Shown: positions 9,320 through 18,861, numbered from the stretch's first letter. The stretch is DNA of 64,000 nt from Parerythrobacter lacustris (GCF_024626475.1 NZ_JANKHH010000008.1:44358-108357), one strand, 5' to 3'. The notes: a model not told the origin generated them from the sequence alone. Program-made: numbers and translations.

Positions 9320-9351
9320 GAAAAGGGCCGCTCCCTCGCGGGAACGGCCCT
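9320..9351 (-). terminator. Rho-independent terminator of the DegP-like protease gene
   Basis: AGGGCCGCTCCC, loop TCGC and GGGAACGGCCCT form a strong stem at 9324-9351. On the minus strand the stem is followed by TTTT, so it best serves the DegP-like gene that ends at 9378; it may also stop readthrough from the PBP side. Confidence 0.75.
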
Positions 9352-9377
9352 CTTGCCAGTCGCTCGGGTTTTCCGCC

Positions 9378-10925
9378 TTAGCGGATGCGCACCGGGCGAT
9401 AGATCGGGTTGCTGCTGCGCGACGGCTTGATCCGCAGCAGGATCGCTTCGCGGCCGGCGGCCTCGGCCGCGCGGATCGCCGCTTCGAGTTGTTCGACCGT
9501 GGTCACTTCCTGGTAGTTCGCCGAGAGGATGATGTCGCGGCGGGCGAGACCCTTGGCGGCGGCATCCGAGCTCGGATCGACCCCGGAAATGGCGAGGCCC
9601 TTGCTGTCGGCGGGCGCGCCGAGCTGGCGGGCGATGTCGGGCGTTACCGGAACCACCTGCAGGCCCAGCTTCTCGCCGATCAGATTGTCCGACGGCATGG
9701 TCTGCGGCAGATCCTGATCGTCGCCGTCCTGGCTGAACATCTGGCTGCGCGCGAGCTCTTCCTCGGTCGGCCGCTTGCCCACCGTCGCAGTGACCGTGCG
9801 CCGCTGACCGTCGCGCAGAAGCTCGATCGGGATGCGCGTGCCGGGCTTCACATTGGCGACGAGGAACGACAGCGTCTGCTGGTCGGTCACTTCCTTGTTA
9901 TTGACCCGGGTCACGATGTCGCCGGCACGAATGCCGGCCTTGTCGGCGGCTTCGTCGGGCACGACGACCTGCACCAGCTCGCCGCGATTCTTCTGCAGGC
10001 CGAGCGAATCGGCAAGATCCTCGTCGACCGGCTGGATGCTCACGCCGAGATAGCCGCGCTCAATCGCGGTGCCTGCCTTGAGCTGCTCGACGATCGGTGC
10101 GGCGACTTCGGCGGGTATCGCGAAGCCGATGCCGACGCTGCCGCCGGTCGGCGAGTAGATCGCATTGTTGATGCCGATGACGTTGCCCTGCATGTCGAAC
10201 AGCGGGCCGCCTGAATTGCCGCGATTGATGCTGGCATCGGTCTGGATGTAGCGGTCATAGGCGCCGCCGCCGGTGTTGCGCAGCACCGAGGATACGATGC
10301 CCGAGGTCACCGTTCCGCCGAGGCCGAAGGGGTTGCCGATCGCCACCACCCAGTCGCCCACGCGGGCCTTGGTGCTGTCGCCGAATTCGACGAACGGGAA
10401 AGGGCGGCTGCCGCTGATCTTGAGCACCGCGAGGTCCGAGGCCGCATCGTTGCCGACCAGCTCGGCGGCATATTCGGTGCCGTCGGGCAGGGTGACGGTG
10501 ATTTCCTCGATCGTGCCGTTCTGCGCCGGGCTGACGACGTGATTGTTGGTCACGATATAGCCGTCCGACGAGATGATGAAGCCCGAACCGAGCGAGGTGC
10601 CCTCGCGCGTTTGCGGCTGTTGCGGCTGCTGGCGGAAGAACTGGCCGAGCGGCGAACCGGCAAAGGGGTTTGCCGCAACCTCGACCCGCTGGCGGGTAGA
10701 GATATTGACCACCGCCGGGGCGAGCTGTTCGGTAAGGTCGGCGAAACTCTCCGGCGCGCCGGCGCGCGGGACCACTCCGGCCATCCGGCTATCGTCGTTC
10801 TGTGCCACCTGGGCTCCGGCCGGGTGGCCGGTCACCAATGACAGGGCTGCGCCGCCCACCAGCAGCGCGGAGGTCAGTCCATAAGCGTATCGCACTGGCT
10901 TCTCGTCCTTTGTCTTGCTTGGCAT
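9378..10925 (-). CDS. Do-family periplasmic serine protease/chaperone (DegP/DegQ type)
   Basis: A 515-aa HtrA-family protein that degrades or refolds damaged envelope proteins in the periplasm. An N-terminal membrane or signal segment (about 14-38, ending GHPAGAQ) precedes the trypsin-like domain with the full triad His129, Asp164 and Ser238 (RGNSGGPL). Two PDZ domains follow: the first around IERGYLGVSIQPVD and the second near GLAISGVDPSSDAAAKGL. Q-rich residues 92-106 form the LA-loop-like insertion. It is followed by a strong terminator and lies downstream of hflKC on the same strand, forming an envelope quality-control cluster. Confidence 0.93.
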   Translation of the reverse strand: MPSKTKDEKPVRYAYGLTSALLVGGAALSLVTGHPAGAQVAQNDDSRMAGVVPRAGAPESFADLTEQLAPAVVNISTRQRVEVAANPFAGSPLGQFFRQQPQQPQTREGTSLGSGFIISSDGYIVTNNHVVSPAQNGTIEEITVTLPDGTEYAAELVGNDAASDLAVLKISGSRPFPFVEFGDSTKARVGDWVVAIGNPFGLGGTVTSGIVSSVLRNTGGGAYDRYIQTDASINRGNSGGPLFDMQGNVIGINNAIYSPTGGSVGIGFAIPAEVAAPIVEQLKAGTAIERGYLGVSIQPVDEDLADSLGLQKNRGELVQVVVPDEAADKAGIRAGDIVTRVNNKEVTDQQTLSFLVANVKPGTRIPIELLRDGQRRTVTATVGKRPTEEELARSQMFSQDGDDQDLPQTMPSDNLIGEKLGLQVVPVTPDIARQLGAPADSKGLAISGVDPSSDAAAKGLARRDIILSANYQEVTTVEQLEAAIRAAEAAGREAILLRIKPSRSSNPIYRPVRIR

Positions 10926-11046
10926 TACGATCCTCTAGTCAATGCGCGTCAAAGCGCTGAAAGTTCCCGCCCGGATATCGCACTTCCGGGGCTTAATCGC
11001 GATTGAACGGTCGATGCCGTTCGTCGAGCTGCATCGACCGTCCGGC

Positions 11047-11883
11047 TCACCGCTGTCCGCGGAACTGCCGCAGATATTCGTTGTCGGGCGACAGGATCAG
11101 GTTGTTCTGCGGCCCGCCCTCGCGGGTTGCGAAGGTTGCGTCGTAGCTCTGCATCGCGCGGTAGAAGTCGTAAAAGCCCGGATCCTTGCCGAACGCGGCA
11201 GCATAGATCTTCGACGCCTGGGCATCGGCTTCGGCGCGGATGATCCGCGCGTCGCGATCGCCCTGCGCGCGGATGGTGCGCGCTTCGCGCTGGCGGTCGG
11301 TCTCCATCCGCTGGAATGCGGAGTCGAGTGGCGCGCCCGACGGCAGGTCGGTGCGCTTGATCTGGACGTCGATGATCTCCGCGCCATATTGCTTCGCCTG
11401 CCGGTCGAGCTTGGTGCGCACATTGGCCAGCGCGGTCCCGCGTTCGGCGGTCAGCATCGCCTCGAAGGTCCGCCGTCCCAATTCCTGCCGCAGCACCGAG
11501 TTGAGGATCGGCTCGAGCGCGGTGCGCACGCCGTCCGTATTGCCCGCGCGTTCGACCATGCGCACCGGATCGACGATACGGAACCGGGCATAGGCATCGA
11601 CCAGCAGGCGCTGCTGGTCGTTCGACAGCACTTCTTCCTCGTTCATTTCGAGGTCGAGCAGGCGCTTTTCGATCGTCTGTACGCTGTCGACGAAGGGAAT
11701 CCGCAGGTACAGGCCCGCCCCGGTCTTGCCTCCGGGGGTGTTGACCGTGCCGACAGGCTGGCCGGTACGGATGATTACAGCCTGTTCCTCCTCGCTGACG
11801 ACATAGGCGCTGGAGAAGAAGGCGATGATCGCCGCAGCGACCGCGATGATCGAGCCACGATGGTTGTCCCAGATATCCTGCAT
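11047..11883 (-). CDS. hflC: HflC, modulator of FtsH protease
   Basis: A 278-aa SPFH/band-7 membrane protein that assembles with HflK into a large periplasmic complex controlling the membrane protease FtsH. An N-terminal membrane anchor (about 10-30, AVAAAIIAFFSSAYVV) is followed by SEEEQAVIIRTGQPVG, the start of the band-7 domain, and a long charged helix (RQREARTIRAQGDRDARIIR). Only four bases separate it from the hflK stop, so the two are co-transcribed and probably co-translated. Confidence 0.95.
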   Translation of the reverse strand: MQDIWDNHRGSIIAVAAAIIAFFSSAYVVSEEEQAVIIRTGQPVGTVNTPGGKTGAGLYLRIPFVDSVQTIEKRLLDLEMNEEEVLSNDQQRLLVDAYARFRIVDPVRMVERAGNTDGVRTALEPILNSVLRQELGRRTFEAMLTAERGTALANVRTKLDRQAKQYGAEIIDVQIKRTDLPSGAPLDSAFQRMETDRQREARTIRAQGDRDARIIRAEADAQASKIYAAAFGKDPGFYDFYRAMQSYDATFATREGGPQNNLILSPDNEYLRQFRGQR

Positions 11884-11887
11884 CGAT

Positions 11888-13051
11888 CTACTCCTGCGCC
11901 GGCTTGGGCGGGGTCACGGTCGCGATCGGCGGCTGTTCCGCCCGCCGCCGCAGTTCGGGCAGCGGCAGATAGGGGGTAACCCCGGTGGCCTCGATGATCG
12001 TCTTGTCGTTCTGGCTCAGCACGCGCTCCATGGTTTCGTAATAGAGCCGCTGGCGGGTCACTTCGGGTGCCAGGCGATATTGCTCGTAGACCTTGTCGAA
12101 GGCTTCGGCTTCGCCCTCGGCATTGGCGAGCACCTGCTGGGCATAGCCGCGCGCGGTGTTGCGCGCCGCATCGGCATTCTGTTCCGCCACCGAGACGTCG
12201 CGGAATGCATCAACCACTTTCTCCGGTGGGTCGGCCTTGGCGATTTCCACCCCGATAACCTGGATCCCGGCCTGGTAGGCGTCGAGGGTGCGCTGCATGC
12301 GCTCGCGCACGCGCTGTTCGATTTCGGCGCGGCCCTGGCCCGAGAAAGTCTGGTCGAGCGTCTTTTCCGCCACCGATGCGCGCATCGCGGCTTCGGCCAC
12401 TTCGTTGACCGTCTCCGCCGGATCGGCGAGCCGGAACATGTAGTCTTCGAGGTCCTTGATGTTCCAGCGGACGATGTAGCTCAGGTCGACCAGATTCTGG
12501 TCGCCGGTCAGGATCAGCTTGGCGGTCTCGCCCTCGGCGGGAATGCGCACTGCGCGGACCCCCTGGACGTCGAGCACATCGACCGTCTCGATCGGCCACG
12601 GCAGGCTGACCTTGAGGCCGGGCGAAAGCGTGCGGGTATAGTTGCCCAGCGTCTTGACCACCGCCTGTTCCTTGGGGCCGACCAGATGGACCGAGGTCAT
12701 GAGCAGCCCGACCGAGACCAGCAGCACCAGCACCACCGGGAACCAGCTCTTGCCGCCGGGGCGTTCGGGCAGGCGGAAGTTGCCGCCGCTGCCCCCGCCG
12801 CGGCGCGGGCCACCGGGGCCGCGATTGCGGAAAATATCCTCGATATTGGGCGCGCGCCGTTCCCCGTCCCCGCCGCGCGGCGGAAGCCACGGGTTCTTCG
12901 GGCCTTTCGACGTATCGGGCGCAGACGTATCATCCCCGCCATCGCCGGGCTCGCCGCCACCTGAGCCACTGCCCCCGGATCCGCCGCCCCACGGGTTCTT
13001 GCCAGCCATGGCCAACCCGAATTTCTCTCTCAACGCACGCATTGTGTCCAT
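11888..13051 (-). CDS. hflK: HflK, modulator of FtsH protease
   Basis: A 387-aa SPFH-domain protein, partner of HflC. A long Gly/Pro/Asp-rich cytoplasmic N terminus (AGKNPWGGGSGG onward) precedes the transmembrane helix at about 95-117 (WFPVVLVLLVSVGLLM), then VGPKEQAVVKTLGNY and the band-7 domain, then a coiled-coil tail rich in Ala and Glu. The GKNPWGGG motif is typical of HflK N termini. The start at 13051 gives an extra 14 residues; Met15 (13009), directly before AGKNPW, is an equally plausible start. The gene is divergent from mrp/apbC. Confidence 0.93.
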   Translation of the reverse strand: MDTMRALREKFGLAMAGKNPWGGGSGGSGSGGGEPGDGGDDTSAPDTSKGPKNPWLPPRGGDGERRAPNIEDIFRNRGPGGPRRGGGSGGNFRLPERPGGKSWFPVVLVLLVSVGLLMTSVHLVGPKEQAVVKTLGNYTRTLSPGLKVSLPWPIETVDVLDVQGVRAVRIPAEGETAKLILTGDQNLVDLSYIVRWNIKDLEDYMFRLADPAETVNEVAEAAMRASVAEKTLDQTFSGQGRAEIEQRVRERMQRTLDAYQAGIQVIGVEIAKADPPEKVVDAFRDVSVAEQNADAARNTARGYAQQVLANAEGEAEAFDKVYEQYRLAPEVTRQRLYYETMERVLSQNDKTIIEATGVTPYLPLPELRRRAEQPPIATVTPPKPAQE

Positions 13052-13125
13052 GGCCCCTGTTATAGGTGTCGATTGCAGGAAAAACAGGGGTTGCGGGCGG
13101 GAATTTGCTGCTAGGAACCCCCGCG

Positions 13126-14100
13126 ATGGATGAACAGGGACTTCTTACGCGCCTGCCGGCTTCGATCGCCGGTCGGGTGCAATCGATCAGGCAGGCAGAA
13201 GGCACCGTTACGCTGGTGATCGATGCCACCGGGCTCGACGCGGCGACGCGCGAGGCTTTTCAGACCGCCTGCCGCGATATCCTGGGCGAAGCCGAAGGCG
13301 TCGAAACCGTGCGGGTCGCGATGATGGCGGACAAGGCCAGGCGGCGGATCATCGCGATCGGATCGGGCAAGGGCGGGGTGGGCAAATCGACCCTGACCGC
13401 CAACCTCGCCGCCGCGCTGCACAAGATGGGCCGCAAGGTCGGGCTGGTCGATGCCGATATCTACGGTCCCTCGCAGCCCATGCTTATGTCCACCGGGGGC
13501 GCGAAGCCGCAGGCCAAGGACGAACAACTGCTGCCGGTGATCAGCCCGCTTGGCATCCCGATGCTGTCGATGGGGCACCTGGTCGAACCGGGCAAAGCGC
13601 TCGCCTGGCGCGGGCCGATGGCGGGCAACGCCTTCGGCCAGCTGGTCGATGCCGACTGGGGCGACACCGAAATCCTGCTGCTCGACCTGCCGCCGGGGAC
13701 AGGCGACGTGCAGCTCTCGATGCTGCAGAAGCACAAGCCCGACGGCGCGATCATCGTCTCGACCCCGCAGGATCTGGCGCTGATCGATGCGCAGCGTGCG
13801 GCCAATCTGTTCGACAGCGGCAAGGTGCCGATCATCGGGCTGGTGGAGAATATGGCGGGCTACGCCTGCCCGCATTGCGGCGAGGTAAGCGATCCGTTCG
13901 GCCGGGGCGGGGTCGAAGCGGCAGCGGAAGGCACGGGCATCCCCTTCCTCGGGCGCATCCCGCTCGCGCTGGCGATCCGCGCGGCAAGCGATGCGGGCGA
14001 GCCGCCGGCTGCAGGCGATGCGCCGGAGGGCGAAGCCTTCACCGCGATCGCGCGCCAGCTCGCCGAATGGCTCGACACGCCGCAGGGGGCCGGAGCCTGA
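13126..14100 (+). CDS. apbC: Mrp/ApbC-family iron-sulfur cluster carrier ATPase
   Basis: A 324-aa P-loop protein that carries and transfers Fe-S clusters in the cytoplasm. An N-terminal DUF59/MIP18-like segment (1-70) precedes the deviant Walker A GKGGVGKS at 81-88. The switch segment LLLDLPPGTGD and the cluster-binding CxxC (Cys248-Cys251 in YACPHCGE) are intact. I choose 13126 as the start because the MDEQGLL N terminus fits the family, although the frame is open to 13066. The next gene, a molybdopterin oxidoreductase, starts two bases after the stop. Confidence 0.92.
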   Translation: MDEQGLLTRLPASIAGRVQSIRQAEGTVTLVIDATGLDAATREAFQTACRDILGEAEGVETVRVAMMADKARRRIIAIGSGKGGVGKSTLTANLAAALHKMGRKVGLVDADIYGPSQPMLMSTGGAKPQAKDEQLLPVISPLGIPMLSMGHLVEPGKALAWRGPMAGNAFGQLVDADWGDTEILLLDLPPGTGDVQLSMLQKHKPDGAIIVSTPQDLALIDAQRAANLFDSGKVPIIGLVENMAGYACPHCGEVSDPFGRGGVEAAAEGTGIPFLGRIPLALAIRAASDAGEPPAAGDAPEGEAFTAIARQLAEWLDTPQGAGA

Positions 14101-14102
14101 CC

Positions 14103-16391
14103 ATGCGGGTCAGCCGTCGCGGAGTGCTTGCCGGGGGCGCGCTGGGCGGCGGATTGCTGGTCGCATGGTACCTTATGCCGCGCGCATTTGCCGATGCGAT
14201 GCAGGCGGTCGAAGGTGAATACAAGTTCGGCGCGTGGCTCCGTATCGCCGAGGACGGGGTGGTCACGGTGGCCGTGCCGCAGCTCGAAATGGGGCAGGGG
14301 GTGACGACGATCCTGCCGCAAATCGTCGCCTTCGAACTGGGTGCGGACTGGCGGCAGGTCGCGGTCGAGCCGGTGCCGGTCAGCGGGGCCTATGCCAATG
14401 TGCCGCTGGCGGCGAAATGGGCCCCGCTGTGGGTGCCGTTCCTGCCCGGAGTGGCCGAGCCGAAGGACAGCCTCATCGCCGAGCGTTTCGCGCAGTCGAA
14501 CCGCTTTACCGCTACCGCCGACGGCACGACGCTTGCAGCCTATGAGGCCGGGTGCCGCGAGGCCGCCGCCACCGCGCGCGCTATGCTGGCGATGGAAGCG
14601 GCAGACCGGTGGGATATTGCGTGGGAAGAATGCTCGGTCGAAAGCGGCCTTGTCTCCCATGGCAAGAAGGTGCTCACCTTTGCCGAGCTTGCCGCTGATG
14701 CGGCCGCGCAGGATCCGCCCGATCCGCCGCCGCTGCGCCCCGAATTCGCCGCCGAGCGACCGCTGCCCGGGCAGGCCGACGCACCGATTGTCTGGCCCCG
14801 CCTCGACCTGCCGTCGAAAGTCGACGGCAGTCACCTGTTTGCGGGCGATGTGCGGCTGCCCGACATGGTCTATGCCGCGATCAAGCACGGGCCGGTTGCG
14901 CGCGAGTGCGAGCTGACCGCGTTCAACCCTGCCGCAGGCTACGCCATCCGCGAGGTGGTGAAGGTGGTGAAAGGCAAGCGCTGGCTCGCCGCCGTGGCGA
15001 CCGACTGGTGGAGCGCCAATCGCGCGGTCGAGGCGATGGAACCGCGCTTCACCGTCACCGGAGCGGTTGGGGGCCATGCCATCGAGGAGAAGCTGTCGCG
15101 CCTGCTGAAGAAGGGCACGACCCACCGCATCGGCGAGATCGGCGAGGTCGGCAATCCGATCGCCAACCCCGAAATCGCGGTGCGATACGATGTTGCGCCC
15201 GCGCTCCATGCCACGATCGAGACCGCGACGGTCACCGCGCGGTTTGTCGGCGGCAGGCTGGAACTGTGGATGGCGACCCAGGCACCCGAACAGGCGCGCA
15301 TCGCGGCAGCGCGTGCGATCGGCATCGCGCTGGGCGACGTGGTGCTCTACCCCTCGCCCGCAGGGGGCAGCTTCGACCGGCGGCTGGAGCACGACCACGC
15401 GATCGAGGCCGCGCTGATAGCACGCGAAGTGGGGCAGGATGGCGGACGCCCGGTCCAGCTCGTCTGGTCGCGCTGGCAGGAACATTTGGCCGGCATCCCG
15501 CGCCCGCCGGTTGCCGCGATGCTGAGCGCGCGCGTGCCCAAGGGCGGCGGCGGGATCATCGACACGCTCCACGCGCGCATCGCCGCGCCGTCGACCCATT
15601 TCGAATTCGGCGCGCGGCTGTTCGACAACGCCACCCGGCTGGCTGCGTTCGATGCCGCAGAGGGCAAGGCCGATGCCATGGTGGTCGAAGGCGCGATGCC
15701 GCGCTACGGCATTCCCAACATGGCGGTCGACCACGTCCCGGTCGCTCTGCCACTCGCCACCGGGCGGATGCGCGGCAATGCGCATGGCTACACCGCCTTC
15801 TTCATCGAGAGCTTCATCGACGAGATCGCGCACAAGCACAGCCGCGAGCCGCTGTCGTTCCGCATCGGCATGCTGGGCGGCGACCCACGCATGGTCCTGT
15901 GCCTGCAACAGGCGGCGCGGCTGGCCGAATGGGACGGCGGGGTCGACCAGAGCGGGCAGGGGATCGCGTGCCACTGGATGGGGCCGGCGGTGGGCGGCGG
16001 GCGGATCGCCTGCGTCGCCACCGCGCGGCGCGACAGCGGCGGGGTGCGGGTGACCAAGCTGTCTGCCGCGGTCGATATCGGGCGGATCGTCAATCTCGAC
16101 ATCGCGCGCCAGCAGATCGAGGGCGGGCTGGTCTACGGAATGGGCCTCGCGCTCGGTTCGGGCACAAGCTACTTCGGCGGACTGCCGAGCGCCCAGCGTC
16201 TGTCGGACCTCGATTTGCCGCTGCTTGCCGACTGCCCCGAGATCGCGGTCGAGTTCATCGCCGGGGAAGAAGACCCCTTCGATCCGGGCGAGCTGGGCGT
16301 CGCGGTCGCCGCGCCCGCCATCGCCAACGCACTTTTTTCCGCGACAGGGCTTCGCTTTCGCCGGCTTCCGCTTATTTCCGAGGGCCTATGA
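14103..16391 (+). CDS. Xanthine dehydrogenase-family molybdopterin-binding subunit (isoquinoline 1-oxidoreductase beta-like)
   Basis: A 762-aa molybdenum hydroxylase large subunit. The N terminus MRVSRRGVLAGGALGG with Arg5-Arg6 resembles a Tat or anchor signal, so the enzyme probably acts in the periplasm. The domain order fits the IorB type: a first molybdopterin segment QLEMGQGVTTILPQ, a hammerhead-like region near SHLFAGDVRLPDMVYA, and the C-terminal PGELGVAVAAPAIANAL with the conserved catalytic Glu. The small [2Fe-2S] subunit normally encoded beside it is not in this window. It sits two bases after apbC and overlaps hemH by four, so all three are probably one operon. Confidence 0.88.
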   Translation: MRVSRRGVLAGGALGGGLLVAWYLMPRAFADAMQAVEGEYKFGAWLRIAEDGVVTVAVPQLEMGQGVTTILPQIVAFELGADWRQVAVEPVPVSGAYANVPLAAKWAPLWVPFLPGVAEPKDSLIAERFAQSNRFTATADGTTLAAYEAGCREAAATARAMLAMEAADRWDIAWEECSVESGLVSHGKKVLTFAELAADAAAQDPPDPPPLRPEFAAERPLPGQADAPIVWPRLDLPSKVDGSHLFAGDVRLPDMVYAAIKHGPVARECELTAFNPAAGYAIREVVKVVKGKRWLAAVATDWWSANRAVEAMEPRFTVTGAVGGHAIEEKLSRLLKKGTTHRIGEIGEVGNPIANPEIAVRYDVAPALHATIETATVTARFVGGRLELWMATQAPEQARIAAARAIGIALGDVVLYPSPAGGSFDRRLEHDHAIEAALIAREVGQDGGRPVQLVWSRWQEHLAGIPRPPVAAMLSARVPKGGGGIIDTLHARIAAPSTHFEFGARLFDNATRLAAFDAAEGKADAMVVEGAMPRYGIPNMAVDHVPVALPLATGRMRGNAHGYTAFFIESFIDEIAHKHSREPLSFRIGMLGGDPRMVLCLQQAARLAEWDGGVDQSGQGIACHWMGPAVGGGRIACVATARRDSGGVRVTKLSAAVDIGRIVNLDIARQQIEGGLVYGMGLALGSGTSYFGGLPSAQRLSDLDLPLLADCPEIAVEFIAGEEDPFDPGELGVAVAAPAIANALFSATGLRFRRLPLISEGL

Positions 16392-17410
16392 CCCTCACGC
16401 CGCAAAACCTCCCCGCCGATCATCCGCCCGTGCTCAGCTGCAGGATCGGCGTGCTGCTGGTCAATCTGGGCACGCCCGACGCGCCCGACGCGAAATCGGT
16501 CAAGACCTATCTGCGCGAGTTCCTGTCGGACAAACGGGTGGTCGAAATCCCCTCGCTGATCTGGCAGCCGATCCTGCGCGGGATCATCCTCAACACACGG
16601 CCCAAGCGCTCGGCCGAAGCCTATGCCAAGGTGTGGGGCGAGAAGGGCTCGCCGCTCGCGGTCATTACCTCGCAGCAAGCGGAGGCATTGCAGGCGCGGC
16701 TGGGCGATCAGGCGATTGTGCGATGGGCGATGCGTTACGGCGAGCCTTCGATCGCGCGCGAAATGCAGGCGCTGATGGTAGCCGGCTGCGACCGTATCCT
16801 GTTCGCGCCGCTCTATCCGCAATACTCGGGCGCGACCAACGCGACGGCTGTGGACAGGCTTGGGGACTGGCTGCGGGAAACCCGTTGGCAACCCGCCGTC
16901 CGCACGCTGCCGCCCTATTACGACGACCCGGTGCATATCGCTGCGCTGGCCGAAGACACCGCGCGCCAGCTCGACGCGCTCGATTTCGATCCCGAAGTGC
17001 TGTTGCTGAGCTTCCACGGGATGCCGCTGCGCACGCTCGAACTGGGCGATCCCTACCATTGCCACTGCCGCAAGACCGCGCGGCTGCTCGAGGAAGCGCT
17101 TGCCCGGCCCGGCCTGCGGGTGGTGACCAGCTTCCAGTCGCGCTTCGGCCGCGCCAAGTGGCTCGAGCCCGCAACCGACGCGACGATCGAGCTGGAAGCT
17201 GCCAACGGAACCAAGCGTATGGCGGTGGCGATGCCGGGCTTTTCCGCCGACTGCCTCGAGACGCTGGAAGAGATCGCGATGGAGGGCCGCGAGACCTTAC
17301 TTGAGGCGGGTGGCGAGCATTACGCCGCGCTCGCCTGCCTCAATACCGGCGAGCCGGGAATGGCAATGCTCGAACAAATTATCCGCCGCGAATTGTCGGG
17401 CTGGATTTGA
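16388..17410 (+). CDS. hemH: Ferrochelatase
   Basis: A 340-aa ferrochelatase, the last enzyme of protoheme synthesis, inserting Fe(II) into protoporphyrin IX. Family landmarks are GVLLVNLGTPDAP near the N terminus, YPQYSGAT in the middle, the active-site histidine in LLSFHGMPLR and the PGFSADCLETLEE segment near the C terminus. The DPYHCHCRKTA stretch has closely spaced Cys/His residues. The ATG overlaps the stop of the molybdopterin gene (ATGA). A cytochrome P450, a heme user, starts 41 bases after its stop. Confidence 0.95.
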   Translation: MTLTPQNLPADHPPVLSCRIGVLLVNLGTPDAPDAKSVKTYLREFLSDKRVVEIPSLIWQPILRGIILNTRPKRSAEAYAKVWGEKGSPLAVITSQQAEALQARLGDQAIVRWAMRYGEPSIAREMQALMVAGCDRILFAPLYPQYSGATNATAVDRLGDWLRETRWQPAVRTLPPYYDDPVHIAALAEDTARQLDALDFDPEVLLLSFHGMPLRTLELGDPYHCHCRKTARLLEEALARPGLRVVTSFQSRFGRAKWLEPATDATIELEAANGTKRMAVAMPGFSADCLETLEEIAMEGRETLLEAGGEHYAALACLNTGEPGMAMLEQIIRRELSGWI

Positions 17411-17419
17411 CGTAGGAAT

Positions 17420-17441
17420 TTACTTACACTGGTGTAGGTAA
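17420..17441. promoter_or_regulatory. Operator-like 22-bp palindrome upstream of the P450 gene
   Basis: Half-sites TTACTTACAC (17420-17429) and GTGTAGGTAA (17432-17441) are inverted copies with one mismatch, separated by TG. The size and symmetry are typical of TetR-family operators. It sits between hemH and the P450, ending just before the AAGGAG ribosome site, so a bound repressor would block P450 expression. No regulator gene is adjacent. Confidence 0.6.
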
Positions 17442-17451
17442 GGAGCATTCC

Positions 17452-18861
17452 ATGGCTACTCTCGCTGAACCCGCACCGCCGATTTCCACTCCCGCACCGA
17501 CGCATTGGGAGGAGGGCAACCCCACCCCGACGGATCTTTCGCACATCCCCGGCGATGGCGGACTGCCGGTGATCGGCAACACCTTCAAGATGCTGGCCGA
17601 CCCGCATGCCTTCACCAAGGCGATGGTCGAGAAGTATGGTCCGGTGTACAAGAACCGCGCCTTTGGCGGCTGGGTTATCTCGCTGGTCGGGGCAGAGGCC
17701 AACGAGCTGGTGCTGTTCGACCGCGAGAAGATCTTCTCCAGCGAACAGGGCTGGGGGCCGATCCTCGACAAGCTCTTCCCGCGCGGGCTGATGCTGATGG
17801 ACTTCGACCATCACCGCGCCGATCGCCGGGCGCTGTCGATCGCGTTCAAGCCCGAACCGATGCGTCATTACTCCGGCAGCCTCAACCGCGGCATCGGCGA
17901 AACCGTCAAGAACTGGGGCGACAAGCCGATGCAGTTCTATCCGGCGATCAAGCAGCTGACGCTCGACCTCGCGGCGGACAGCTTCATCGGCCTGCCGTGG
18001 GGCCCGGAGGCGGACAAGATCAACGAAGCCTTCGTGTATATGGTGCAGGCGGCGGTCGCGCCGATCCGCCAGCCGCTGCCGTTCACCCTGATGCGCAAGG
18101 GGGTGAAGGGGCGGGAGTTCCTCGTCGAATATTTCACCGCCGAAACCCATCGCCGTCGTGCCGAAGGCGGCGGGCAGGACATGTTCAGCCAGTTCGCCAC
18201 CGCGACGCGCGAGGACGGCAGCCTGCTGCCGGTCGACGAGGTGGTCGATCACATGAACTTCCTGATGATGGCGGCACACGACACCATCACCTCCAGCGCA
18301 ACCTCGCTGATCTACCTGCTCGCCAAAAATCCCGCATGGCAGGAGAAACTGCGGCAGGAGATCGTCGCGGTGACCGGCGGGCTCGATGCGCAGGGGCAGG
18401 CACGCCCGCTCGCCTACGAGGACCTCGGCAAGCTCGATTTGTGCGAGATGGCGTTCAAGGAAGCGCTGCGGATGATCCCGCCGGTCCCCTCGACCCCGCG
18501 CCGCGCGCTGCGCGAATTCACCTTCGGCGGATACCGCATCCCGATGGGCACCCATGTCGGGATCAACACGCAATATGTACATCACATGGAAGAGCACTGG
18601 CCCGAACCCGCAAAGTTCGACCCGATGCGCTTTACCCCGGAAGCGGTGAAGGCGCGGCACAAATATGCCTGGGTTCCGTTCGGCGGCGGCGCGCATATGT
18701 GCCTCGGCCTGCACTTCGCCTATATGCAGGTGAAGATCCTGCTGGCGCAAATCCTCCCGCGCTACGAGATCGCGATCGCCGAGGGCTACGATCCCGAATG
18801 GCAGGCCTGGCCGATCCCCAAGCCGAAGGACGGGCTGAAGGTCGAATTCCGCAGCTTGTGA
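17452..18861 (+). CDS. Cytochrome P450
   Basis: A 469-aa soluble class I-type cytochrome P450. The heme-ligand cysteine is Cys417 in FGGGAHMCLGLHFA, the I-helix acid-alcohol pair is in AAHDTIT (274-280) and the K-helix ExxR is in FKEALRM. The PxRALREFTFGGYRIP meander and N-terminal GGLPVIGNTFKML are canonical. There is no membrane anchor, so it needs separate ferredoxin partners, none of which is encoded nearby. A strong AAGGAG ribosome site precedes ATG, and an operator-like palindrome overlaps its leader, suggesting substrate-induced expression. Substrate is unknown. Confidence 0.93.
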   Translation: MATLAEPAPPISTPAPTHWEEGNPTPTDLSHIPGDGGLPVIGNTFKMLADPHAFTKAMVEKYGPVYKNRAFGGWVISLVGAEANELVLFDREKIFSSEQGWGPILDKLFPRGLMLMDFDHHRADRRALSIAFKPEPMRHYSGSLNRGIGETVKNWGDKPMQFYPAIKQLTLDLAADSFIGLPWGPEADKINEAFVYMVQAAVAPIRQPLPFTLMRKGVKGREFLVEYFTAETHRRRAEGGGQDMFSQFATATREDGSLLPVDEVVDHMNFLMMAAHDTITSSATSLIYLLAKNPAWQEKLRQEIVAVTGGLDAQGQARPLAYEDLGKLDLCEMAFKEALRMIPPVPSTPRRALREFTFGGYRIPMGTHVGINTQYVHHMEEHWPEPAKFDPMRFTPEAVKARHKYAWVPFGGGAHMCLGLHFAYMQVKILLAQILPRYEIAIAEGYDPEWQAWPIPKPKDGLKVEFRSL

